The notes below the pieces were generated by a model. The model had not been told where the DNA came from, searched no databases, and worked only from the letters and a program-made list of their open reading frames with translations. A program made the position numbers and the translations under genes. Below are positions 1 through 6,420 of a DNA stretch of 11,277 bases, piece by piece; within the stretch, counting starts at the first letter, position 1; every line of letters begins with the position of its first letter. The stretch comes from Anaerolineae bacterium (GTDB lineage Bacteria; Chloroflexota; Anaerolineae; JAAYZQ01): the NCBI GenBank assembly GCA_016929795.1, contig JAFGIA010000419.1, forward strand, positions 1 through 11,277. The letters are read 5' to 3'.

Positions 1-2
1 GC

Positions 3-2381
3 CGCACGCTGGCGCGAGAGATGGGCCTCGATCCTGACCAAGAGACCCGGGCACTCTACGCCCGCATCCGGGCCGCCGGCGCCGCCAGGCCCCACAAGAT
101 CCTGGCCCAGCCCACTCCGATCGTGGGGCGAGAAGAGGAGCTGGCCAGCGTGACGGAACGGCTGGAGGATCCGGCGTGCCGGCTGGTGACGCTGGTCGGC
201 CCCGGCGGGATTGGCAAGACACGGCTGGCACTCCAGGCTGCCGCCGAAGACGAGCGCTTTTTCTTGCACGGCGTGTGCCTGGTCCCTCTTGGCGCGGTGA
301 GCGCAACCGAGTACCTGCCTTCCACAGTGGCGAATGCACTGGGCATCCAGTTTCAAGGCAGCCGCCCCCCTGAAGAGCAGCTCATGACCTATTTACAGGA
401 GAAGGAGCTGCTGCTGGTGATGGATGGCTTTGAGCACTTGGTGTCCGGTGCGCTCTTGGTGGCCGGCATTCTGGACCGTGCGCCGCACGTCAAGATCCTC
501 GTCACTTCCAGGGAGCGGCTGAACCTGCAAGTAGAGTGGCTATTGGATGTGCCGGGCCTCGCCTGTCCCGCGCCGGGCGTGACGGAAGGGATGGAAGCGT
601 ACAGCGCAGTGCAATTGTTCGTGCAACGTGCGCGCCAGATCCAGCCCGCCTTTGCCCTGTCGGAGGCAAACCAGGCCCACATCGCACGTATCTGCCGCAC
701 CGTGGAAGGCACCCCGCTCGGCATCCAGCTTGCCTCCGGCTGGGTGCGCACCCTGTCGTGCCAAGAGATCGCCGACCAGGTAGAGCACGATCTCGACTTT
801 CTCACCACCTCTCTGCGCGACGTGCCAGCACAACACCAGAGCCAGCGGGCCATCTTTCAACGCTCCTGGGCGTTGCTGTCGGAGGGCGAGCAAGAAGCGC
901 TGGCCAGGCTGTCTGTGTTCCAGGGGCCGTTTACGCGCCAGGCCGCGGAGTCCGTTGCAGGTACAACCACGGCCACTCTGGCGAGCCTGGTAAACAAGTC
1001 GCTGGTGGGCCACAATCTGCTGGATCAGTACGGCCTCCATCAGCTCGTCAAGCAGTATGCCGCCGAGGCACTGTCGGCATGGGCAGATGAGCCGCAGCGA
1101 ACCCAAGATCTGCATTGCCATTATTACACGCACTTTTTGCACACACGAGAGGTGGCACTCAAAGGGGCAGGGCAGCCGCAAGCACGAGCAGAAATCCAGG
1201 AGGTGATGGGTGACGTGCGTGCCGCCTGGCACTGGGCCGCCGCCTGGCTGCACCTGGATCTCTTCTCCCTCGCCCTCGACAGCGTCTACCTGTTCTACCG
1301 GGCACAGGGACAGTTCGTGGAGGGCCGGGAGATGCTGGCCCTGGCAGCAGGGGCGATCCAGGCCCGGGGCGGGGAGGCGAATCTTTTGCGGCTGCGGATC
1401 GAAACACGACTGGCGGACCTGTGCAGCTCGCTCGGCGAGTACGATCGCGCGCGCTCCATGATCGAAGCCAGCCTCGACGGGCTTGAACGCATCGGCCCAC
1501 CAGTCGAGACCGCCCTGGCCTGCGCGACGCTCGGGCGCGCGTACTACCGCCAGGGCGAGTTTCTCCAGGCGCGGGGCTACCTCGACGCCAGCGTCAAGAC
1601 GTACCGGACCACAGGGGATCGATGGGGGCTGGCCCAGGCACTGAATGACCTGGCGAACGTACTCGTCTCTGACTCGGACGAATATGACCAGGGCAGGCGA
1701 TGTTACGAGGAGAGCCTCTCCCTGTCAAGAGAGACTGGCGACCAGTCCGGTGTGGCCCGGGCGCTGCTCAACCTGGGCGCCATCGAGTTTGCGCTGCACC
1801 ACACGCCGGAAGCCGAGTCGCTGTACGAACAGGCAGCGGCGATCAGCCGGGAGATTGGCGACAGGCGTAATCTGGCCATCGCCCTGAGCAACCTGGGGCA
1901 CCTGGCTTACCGCAATGGAGCGTACGAGCGGGCCGCTGCCCTGGTGCATGAAAGCCTGGACATCAAGCAAGAAAGTGGAGACCGCTATTCGATCCTCTTT
2001 TCGGTCATGTACCTGGGGAATATCGCCTGCAAAACGGGGCAGATCCAGGAAGCGCGCCAGTGGTATGACCAGGTGCTGCGGCTCGCCAGCGCCATGGGGT
2101 CAGCGCACCTGTCAGCGTGTGGGCTCGAGTGCGTGGCGAGGCTGTGCATCGCACTGGGCGAGTTGACACAGGCCGTGGAAATGCTGCAGTTGGCACTGAA
2201 GCACGCCGGCACCGACGGGGAGCTGATCGACGAAATCAACAAGCTCCTGGCCGAGCTCGAACAGCAGATCCCAGAGGAGACGATGGCAGCCAGCCGGCGA
2301 CGGGGAGAGAGCAGGCAGTTGGAAGACGTGGTAGAGGATCTCCTTACCCGTGGGCTGCCGGGAATGTCGAGACAGGGGTGA
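3..2381 (+). CDS. BTAD-STAND-TPR transcriptional regulator (SARP/AfsR-like), 5' truncated by window edge
   Basis: Large signal-transduction regulator. The frame is open to the first base of the window, and the codons before the first ATG (21) already read as the end of a BTAD domain (RTLARE, then MGLDPDQETRALYARIRA). The ATG at 21 is therefore an internal Met, and the N-terminal winged helix with most of BTAD lies outside. Counting from that Met: VGREEEL about 35-41; Walker A GPGGIGKT about 60-67; Walker B LLLVMDGFEH about 130-139; sensor-like VTSRERL about 161-167; GTPLGIQLA about 231-239, the GLPL-like motif of STAND/NB-ARC ATPases; a winged-helix-like segment about 298-352; then TPR-like helical repeats about 420-735. 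No C-terminal LuxR helix-turn-helix is visible. In this class ATP binding and TPR-sensed ligands or partners control DNA binding by the N-terminus. The target is unknown; it does not share a transcript with the metabolic genes to the right, because a minus-strand gene intervenes. Confidence 0.88.
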   Translation, partial: RTLAREMGLDPDQETRALYARIRAAGAARPHKILAQPTPIVGREEELASVTERLEDPACRLVTLVGPGGIGKTRLALQAAAEDERFFLHGVCLVPLGAVSATEYLPSTVANALGIQFQGSRPPEEQLMTYLQEKELLLVMDGFEHLVSGALLVAGILDRAPHVKILVTSRERLNLQVEWLLDVPGLACPAPGVTEGMEAYSAVQLFVQRARQIQPAFALSEANQAHIARICRTVEGTPLGIQLASGWVRTLSCQEIADQVEHDLDFLTTSLRDVPAQHQSQRAIFQRSWALLSEGEQEALARLSVFQGPFTRQAAESVAGTTTATLASLVNKSLVGHNLLDQYGLHQLVKQYAAEALSAWADEPQRTQDLHCHYYTHFLHTREVALKGAGQPQARAEIQEVMGDVRAAWHWAAAWLHLDLFSLALDSVYLFYRAQGQFVEGREMLALAAGAIQARGGEANLLRLRIETRLADLCSSLGEYDRARSMIEASLDGLERIGPPVETALACATLGRAYYRQGEFLQARGYLDASVKTYRTTGDRWGLAQALNDLANVLVSDSDEYDQGRRCYEESLSLSRETGDQSGVARALLNLGAIEFALHHTPEAESLYEQAAAISREIGDRRNLAIALSNLGHLAYRNGAYERAAALVHESLDIKQESGDRYSILFSVMYLGNIACKTGQIQEARQWYDQVLRLASAMGSAHLSACGLECVARLCIALGELTQAVEMLQLALKHAGTDGELIDEINKLLAELEQQIPEETMAASRRRGESRQLEDVVEDLLTRGLPGMSRQG

Positions 2382-2428
2382 GGCGCTGCCCGTGATGGCG
2401 AAGAAAGGTGCGGCGAGGGATCAATGGG

Positions 2429-2545
2429 ATGTGGGATGACTACCACTACTCAGGGGTGTGCGATGTCACGATTGCGCCGGACGGGGTATCGGTTATTGTC
2501 AAGTACAGTGATGGGCGTGAGGAAGTGGAAGCACTGAAGCACTGA
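2429..2545 (+). CDS. Possible small protein, 38 residues, unknown function
   Basis: I do not recognise a family. The ORF begins at ATG 2429 with a purine-rich GAGGGA (2415-2420) eight bases upstream as ribosome binding site; a GTG at 2408 is an alternative start giving 45 residues. The protein starts MWDDYHYSG and continues with an alternating pattern, DVTIAPDGVSVIVKYSDG, that looks like two beta strands joined by a turn, and ends in a charged tail (REEVEALKH). This pattern is more protein-like than the usual GC-rich random frame. It lies 47 bases after the regulator stop on the same strand and ends four bases before the hairpin at 2549-2578, so it could be the last gene of that transcript. 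It may also be chance, or the remnant of a longer gene. Confidence 0.4.
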   Translation: MWDDYHYSGVCDVTIAPDGVSVIVKYSDGREEVEALKH

Positions 2546-2548
2546 TGA

Positions 2549-2578
2549 CGCTGAGGACACTGAATCAGTGGCTCAGCG
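2549..2578. terminator. Hairpin between converging genes, possible terminator without U-tract
   Basis: Arms CGCTGAG (2549-2555) and CTCAGCG (2572-2578) pair perfectly. Inside them CACTG (2558-2562) and CAGTG (2566-2570) pair around the loop AAT, with a small GA/G internal bulge. It sits between the plus-strand end at 2545 and the minus-strand stop at 2614, where a bidirectional terminator is expected. Neither side has a clear T-run, so intrinsic termination is uncertain; RNA 3'-end protection is an alternative. Confidence 0.45.
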
Positions 2579-2613
2579 ATCCCAGGGGAAAAAGGCGGCG
2601 GATGGAGGATGCA

Positions 2614-3330
2614 TCAGTGAGACTGCTGGCGGCGCTTCCAAAGAGACCAGAAGCTTGACAGCGGCTCGCGCAGCAGGAAGGCGCTGCCCAGGAGGGCGAC
2701 GACCAGGCTGATGAAGGCAAAGATCCAGCCCGCGGAGCGTTGGCCGGCGATGTAGCTGTCGCGCGTGCCGCCGGCGATGAACTCGGCCTCGACGCGGCCC
2801 ACTTCTTTGCCACCCAGTACGGTGCCCAGCACCAGGACGGGCTCGCCAGCGCGCAGACCGCTGTAGCGCGTGTCGTCGGGTTCTCCGGCCCGCCCGCCGG
2901 TTTCGACGGTGCGCACATTTCGTAGCTCATAGTCGTCGTTTTCGATCTCGATCACCACGTCGCCCAGATCGAGCAGCAGGGGCGGTGTCACCCGCTCACG
3001 CTCTGACCAGGAGCCGGTTTCCCACGAACCGTCATCCTCCCACACTGAGCGGCCCTCTCGAACGTAGGCGACAAAGCGGTATGGTTCGAGCAAGACGCGG
3101 TTGTCGTCGGCAACGTGGGCCTCGATCAGGACCTCGACGCCGGGAGGGGTCGACACCAAATCGCGGGCAGAGATCGGCTGGAGATGTTCCACCCGGTCGG
3201 CGGCGTGGTGGGAGGCGATCAGGGCCACCAAGCCGCAGAGGCAAGTGCCCACGACAAAGAGCACGCCGATAATCAGGCGCGCGGGCCTGGAAACGGGTCC
3301 AAAGTTGATGCTGAATCGCGGTCTGTTCAT
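2614..3330 (-). CDS. GIDE-domain-like two-TM membrane protein
   Basis: A 238-residue membrane protein. TM segments are at about 19-42 and 201-221, with a soluble beta-rich domain between them. That domain resembles the GIDE domain (Pfam family named E3 ubiquitin ligase after the eukaryotic MUL1/MAPL proteins): a PPGVEVLIEAHV segment at about 62-73, a strand set LLEPYRFVAYVREGR at about 80-94, W-containing loops (W97, W103, W108), LLLDLGDVVIEI at about 118-129, then YSGLRAGEPVLVLGTVLGG at about 156-174. Bacterial members lack the RING finger, and none is seen here: the C-terminus after TM2 is a short basic tail (KRRQQ). No ubiquitin-ligase activity should be inferred; the bacterial role is unknown. 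The start is ATG 3328-3330, preceded on the minus strand by AAGGTGA five bases away. It is transcribed divergently from the hydrolase gene at 3570. Confidence 0.72.
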   Translation of the reverse strand: MNRPRFSINFGPVSRPARLIIGVLFVVGTCLCGLVALIASHHAADRVEHLQPISARDLVSTPPGVEVLIEAHVADDNRVLLEPYRFVAYVREGRSVWEDDGSWETGSWSERERVTPPLLLDLGDVVIEIENDDYELRNVRTVETGGRAGEPDDTRYSGLRAGEPVLVLGTVLGGKEVGRVEAEFIAGGTRDSYIAGQRSAGWIFAFISLVVALLGSAFLLREPLSSFWSLWKRRQQSH

Positions 3331-3386
3331 CGACTCACCTTACTGCCTTTGCTCGCTGCCTCTGCCTCAGCGATCGACTGCTGACC

Positions 3387-3395
3387 AGTATAGCA
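3387..3395 (-). promoter_or_regulatory. Extended -10 promoter for the GIDE-like gene
   Basis: Read on the minus strand this is TGCTATACT, an extended -10 (TGn plus TATACT, five of six to TATAAT). No good -35 lies at 16-18 bases, as is usual for extended -10 promoters. Transcription would start near 3380, leaving about a 50-base leader before ATG 3330. Confidence 0.45.
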
Positions 3396-3463
3396 CCACT
3401 TGGCATGGCGCGCCAGATCTGGACCGCCCGTTCAACAGCAAGGGCGTTGTCGTCCTGCGCGCT

Positions 3464-3494
3464 CTCTGACCAGGCCACGGCTCTGACCGGGTCA
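3464..3494. promoter_or_regulatory. Repeat pair and palindrome upstream of the hydrolase promoter, possible regulator site
   Basis: CTCTGACC occurs at 3464-3471 and again at 3481-3488, 17 bases apart. The second copy runs into the inverted repeat TGACCGGGTCA (3484-3494, arms TGACC/GGTCA around a central G). The block ends nine bases before the -35 at 3504, a position typical for an activator or second operator. Such short repeats can occur by chance. Confidence 0.3.
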
Positions 3495-3503
3495 GCGTGT
3501 ACA

Positions 3504-3532
3504 TTGACACCGTCACGATCGTGAGATAGAAT
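3504..3532 (+). promoter_or_regulatory. Near-consensus sigma70-type promoter for the MBL hydrolase gene
   Basis: A perfect -35, TTGACA (3504-3509), is separated by exactly 17 bases from TAGAAT (3527-3532), five of six to the -10 consensus. Transcription would begin near 3539, about 30 bases before ATG 3570. This placement also argues against the TTG at 3537 as the start codon. Confidence 0.75.
3513..3524. promoter_or_regulatory. 12-bp perfect palindrome in promoter spacer, likely operator
   Basis: TCACGATCGTGA is a perfect palindrome lying wholly between the -35 and -10 boxes at 3504-3532. A dimeric repressor bound here would occlude RNA polymerase. The cognate regulator cannot be named from the site alone. 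Confidence 0.55.
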
Positions 3533-3569
3533 TCAGTTGTGTCACGAGAGCAATCAACCGAGGTGCTGC

Positions 3570-4268
3570 ATGAAGCAAGAAATCAGGACAATTCGCCTGC
3601 CGATGCCGCTTCGTCTCGGCAGTGTGAACTGCTATCTCGTCAACACGGGCAGCGGTTACATCCTAATTGATACCGGCGGCTCGAACAGCCGCGCCGCGGT
3701 CGATCAGGCGCTGCACGACGCCGGCTGCACGCCGGGCAGCCTGCACCTCATCCTCCTCACTCACGGCGATTTCGACCACACGGGCAACGCGGCCTATTTG
3801 CGCCAGAGGTTTGGGTCCAAGGTGGCCATGCACCGCGACGACGTGGGCATGTTGAAGCAGGGCGACATGTTCTACAACAGGAAGGGGGGCAACCGGGTGA
3901 TCAGAATGCTGGCCCCCATCCTCTTCCGATTCGGCAAGGAGAACAGACTTCAGCCCGATGTGCTAGTCGAGGATGGGTTCGATCTGTCTCCCTACAGGTT
4001 CGATGCCCGCATCGTCCACATCCCCGGCCATTCTGCTGGCTCTGTTGGCATCCTAACGGCTGGCGGCGACCTGATCTGCGGCGACCTGCTCGAATGTACG
4101 AAAACGCCGGCGCTCGGTTCGATCATGGACGACCCCGAGACGGCAAGGGCCAGCGTTGAAAAACTCAACGGCCTGGGCATCCAGCAGGTGTATCCGGGCC
4201 ACGGCGAGTCGTTCGGGTGGCACGAGCTTCCCTTCCAATCTTCCGGCGCTGGCCATTTTGTGGTATAA
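3570..4268 (+). CDS. Metallo-beta-lactamase-fold hydrolase
   Basis: A 232-residue MBL-fold metal hydrolase of the glyoxalase-II-like group, cytosolic (no signal peptide). Key elements: THGDFDHTG at 64-72, the metal motif in its HxDxDH form with Asp in place of the second His of HxHxDH; H154 in IPGHSAGS; D172 in CGDLLE, the usual bridging Asp; and H211 in VYPGHGESF, the last metal ligand. The N-terminal SVNCYLV strand and ILIDTGG turn (32-37) are typical of the fold. The start is ATG 3570, with GAGGTG at 3560-3565 as ribosome binding site; a TTG at 3537 in frame would add 11 residues but falls at the predicted transcription start. The gene ends 29 bases before the amidohydrolase and carries that gene's -10 box in its last codons, so it may also contribute read-through transcription. 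Family members hydrolyse thioesters, lactones and other substrates, so the substrate is not determined. Confidence 0.88.
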   Translation: MKQEIRTIRLPMPLRLGSVNCYLVNTGSGYILIDTGGSNSRAAVDQALHDAGCTPGSLHLILLTHGDFDHTGNAAYLRQRFGSKVAMHRDDVGMLKQGDMFYNRKGGNRVIRMLAPILFRFGKENRLQPDVLVEDGFDLSPYRFDARIVHIPGHSAGSVGILTAGGDLICGDLLECTKTPALGSIMDDPETARASVEKLNGLGIQQVYPGHGESFGWHELPFQSSGAGHFVV

Positions 4269-4269
4269 T
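4261..4269 (+). promoter_or_regulatory. Consensus extended -10 promoter for the acyl-CoA operon
   Basis: TGGTATAAT is a perfect extended -10 (TGn plus TATAAT) that overlaps the stop codon of the MBL gene. The position 17 bases upstream is TTCCGG (4241-4246), a poor -35, which an extended -10 can tolerate. Transcription would start near 4276, giving a leader of about 22 bases that contains the ribosome binding site. Confidence 0.6.
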
Positions 4270-4284
4270 ATGCCCATCCATTGT

Positions 4285-4290
4285 AAGGAG
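4285..4290 (+). promoter_or_regulatory. Ribosome binding site that fixes the amidohydrolase start
   Basis: AAGGAG ends seven bases before ATG 4298. It decides for this start over an in-frame upstream ATG at 4217 that would overlap the MBL gene and lie upstream of the promoter. Confidence 0.8.
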
Positions 4291-4297
4291 TGCGCCA

Positions 4298-5476
4298 ATG
4301 TACTCAAAGGCTCAGGGATTGAGCGACACCTTGATCGAGCTGCGGCGGCAGATCCACCGCCATCCCGAGTTGTCTTTTGAAGAATTCAAAACTGCCCGCC
4401 TCGTTGCGGAGCGACTCGCGGCCCTCGGCATCGCGGTGCGCAGCGGCGTGGCCAAGACGGGCGTGGTGGGTGACCTGGGCGAGGGCCGCCCACGCATCGC
4501 GCTGCGCGCCGACATGGACGCGCTGCCGATCCAAGAAGCAAGCGACGCCCCCTACGCTTCCGAGGTGCCGGGGGTGATGCACGCCTGCGGGCACGACGTG
4601 CACGTGGCGTGGCTGCTTGGCGCTGCGCAGCTCCTGGCGGATGAGCACGCCGCCGGCCGGCTACCGGGCAGCGTGCGCTTTCTCTTCCAGCCTTCAGAAG
4701 AAGGCCAGGATGCGGAGGGTCTGAGCGGCGGCATGCGCATGGTGGACGAAGGGATGATGGAGGGCGTCGACGCCGTCGTCGGGCTGCACGTGTGGGCCGA
4801 CCTGCCCACCGGCACCCTCGCCACGCGCGATGGTTTCTGCACGGCGCGCCCCGACAAATTTGTGATCAAGATCGTGGGCCAGGAAGCGCACGGCGCCTAT
4901 CCGCATCGCGGACACGACGCCATCGTCCTCGCCGCGCAGGTCGTCAACGCCATGCAGACCGTCGTCTCGCGCCGCCTCGACCCAACGCGCGGCAAGGTGC
5001 TGACGATCGGCACGATCCATGGCGGCACCAAGGAGAACGTGCTGGCGGGCGAGGTGACGATGACCGGCACTATCCGCACCTTTGAGTCAGACGTGCGGCA
5101 GATGCTCTTTGCCGAGCTGGAGCGCGCGTGCTCGGTGGCCCGCACGCTGGGCGGTGACTATGAGCTCAAGATCGTGCCCGGCTATTTACCCGTGGTCAAC
5201 GACGCGGCCGTGTGCGCTCTCGTCCGCCAGGTTGCCGCCGACTTGATCGGCGAGGAGAATGTGCTCGACGCCGACCTGGAGATGGGGGGCGAGGATTTCA
5301 GCTACCTCGCACAGGAAGCGCCTGGCTGTTTCGCCATCGTCGGCGGCGCCTTTGCCGGCGAGGCAAAGCGGCTGCACCACCACCCCCACTTTGACGTCGA
5401 CGAGGCATGCCTGCCCCTCGGGGCGGCCATTCTGGCCGAAACGGCGCTCCGATTCGTACGACAGGGTGCCAGGTGA
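4298..5476 (+). CDS. M20 family amidohydrolase (N-acyl amino acid / hippurate hydrolase type)
   Basis: A 392-residue cytosolic metallopeptidase-fold enzyme of peptidase family M20, subfamily D (hippurate hydrolase, IAA-amino acid hydrolase and N-acetyl amino acid deacetylase relatives). It would hydrolyse the amide bond of an N-acyl amino acid or related amide, giving a free carboxylate and an amine. Visible motifs: RADMDALP at 70-77; HACGHDVHVA at 95-104 with the metal ligands C97 and H99; QPSEEG at 131-136 with the catalytic/metal Glu pair E134-E135; GLHVW with H164; HRGHDAI at 203-209 in the lid/dimer domain; MGGEDFSY at 329-336; and the HHPHFDVDE segment at about 361-369 with the last metal His. 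The length is normal for the family. First gene of the operon; its TGA shares bases with the GTG of the next gene. Substrate unknown; context suggests an N-acyl compound whose acid feeds CoA chemistry. Confidence 0.92.
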   Translation: MYSKAQGLSDTLIELRRQIHRHPELSFEEFKTARLVAERLAALGIAVRSGVAKTGVVGDLGEGRPRIALRADMDALPIQEASDAPYASEVPGVMHACGHDVHVAWLLGAAQLLADEHAAGRLPGSVRFLFQPSEEGQDAEGLSGGMRMVDEGMMEGVDAVVGLHVWADLPTGTLATRDGFCTARPDKFVIKIVGQEAHGAYPHRGHDAIVLAAQVVNAMQTVVSRRLDPTRGKVLTIGTIHGGTKENVLAGEVTMTGTIRTFESDVRQMLFAELERACSVARTLGGDYELKIVPGYLPVVNDAAVCALVRQVAADLIGEENVLDADLEMGGEDFSYLAQEAPGCFAIVGGAFAGEAKRLHHHPHFDVDEACLPLGAAILAETALRFVRQGAR

Positions 5477-6420
5477 GAATCACCACCTTTGACGAGCTGC
5501 TCGCGGAGGCACGCCGGATGGGGCCGGTGCCTGTCGCGGTGGCGGCAGCTCACGACCCGGAAGTGCTCAAGGCGGTCGGCCGCGCGCAGCACGAAGGGAT
5601 TGTGACGGCAACGCTCGTCGGCGACTGGCCTGCCATAGAAGCCTACGCTGCCGGGATCACGACCCGCGAATCTGCGGACATCCTCGACATGCTTGGCCAG
5701 GCACACGTGGTCCACGAGCCTGATGCAAAGCGCGCCGCCGAGCAGGTGGTGGGCCTGGCCCGCGACGGCAAAGCCGCGGCCGTGGTCAAGGGGCAGATCA
5801 AGACGGCGGATCTGCTCAGCGCCGCGCTGAACCGTCACACGGGCATCCGCGGACAGAGCCTGTTGAGCCACGTGGGGCTCTTTGAGCTGCCGGGTATGGA
5901 CCGCCTGATCTACCTCAGTGACTCGGGCGTGGTCGTCTATCCCGACGTCTATCAGAAGCTGGAGATCATTAACAATGTCGTCGCCGTCGCCCATCTCTTT
6001 GGCGTCGACCAGCCCAAGGTCGCCATCCTGGCGGCCAGCGAGACGGTCCACCCCAAGATCCCGGCGAGCATCGATGCCCTGGCGCTGGCGAAAATGGCCG
6101 AGCAGGGGTGGGTGAGGGGCGCAACCGTGGACGGGCCACTGGGCCTCGAGCTGGCCATCTCGCCACATGCCGCCGACCTGGCCGAGGTGGAATCACCCAT
6201 CGCCGGGCAGGCTGACATTCTGATCGTGCCCAACGTCGAGGCAGGCAACATTGCAGCCAAGGGCCTGCTTTATTTTGCACGCGCGCGCATGGCGGGGCTG
6301 GTTGTCGGCGCGCGGGTGCCGATCGTCATCAGCTCGCGTGCCGACAACGCCGAGACACGCTACCTGTCGTTGGCGATGACGGCAGTGCTGGCCCAGCACG
6401 AAAGGAGGCAAAACGCTTGA
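5473..6420 (+). CDS. Phosphate acyltransferase of the PTA/PTB family (phosphotransbutyrylase-like)
   Basis: A 315-residue enzyme of the phosphate acetyl/butaryl transferase family, which interconverts acyl-CoA plus phosphate with acyl-phosphate plus CoA. The size fits single-domain phosphotransbutyrylases (about 300). Motifs: HDPEVLKAV at 28-36; VVKGQIKTADLL at 104-115; LSHVGLFELPG at 131-141; SDSGVVVYPD at 149-158; ASETVHPKIPAS at 188-199; DGPLGLELAIS at 220-230; ADILIVPNVEAGN at 247-259; SSRADNAETRYLSLAM at 287-302. GTG 5473 is taken as the start because it overlaps the upstream TGA by four bases (GTGA) and gives the family length; an in-frame ATG at 5407 would intrude 70 bases into the previous gene. 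A phosphotransbutyrylase usually sits beside butyrate kinase, but no kinase is present here; the neighbours are CoA-transferase genes. Whether it uses acetyl, butyryl or a branched acyl group cannot be read from sequence. Confidence 0.85.
   Translation: MRITTFDELLAEARRMGPVPVAVAAAHDPEVLKAVGRAQHEGIVTATLVGDWPAIEAYAAGITTRESADILDMLGQAHVVHEPDAKRAAEQVVGLARDGKAAAVVKGQIKTADLLSAALNRHTGIRGQSLLSHVGLFELPGMDRLIYLSDSGVVVYPDVYQKLEIINNVVAVAHLFGVDQPKVAILAASETVHPKIPASIDALALAKMAEQGWVRGATVDGPLGLELAISPHAADLAEVESPIAGQADILIVPNVEAGNIAAKGLLYFARARMAGLVVGARVPIVISSRADNAETRYLSLAMTAVLAQHERRQNA
6401..6408 (+). promoter_or_regulatory. Strong ribosome binding site supporting a TTG start
   Basis: AAAGGAGG lies inside the 3' end of the phosphotransacylase gene, eight bases before TTG 6417. 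No ATG or GTG is nearby in that frame, so this site is the main support for TTG initiation. Confidence 0.8.

Noticed and set aside
540..1253. Long minus-strand frame opposite the regulator gene
   Set aside because: It lies entirely within the ATPase gene, whose domain motifs are clear on the plus strand; long antisense frames are expected at this GC content.
2614..3330. Ubiquitin ligase activity for the GIDE-like protein
   Set aside because: No RING finger cysteines or histidines follow the second TM segment; only the membrane-flanked domain is similar.
4217..4297. Upstream in-frame ATG as start of the M20 gene
   Set aside because: It would precede the TGGTATAAT promoter and overlap the MBL gene; the added residues match nothing in the family, and AAGGAG sits correctly before ATG 4298.
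5302..6168. Minus-strand frame of 288 codons across the M20/phosphotransacylase junction
   Set aside because: It is antisense to two well-supported enzymes, has no recognisable motif, and its composition (Arg/His-rich) is that of a shadow frame.
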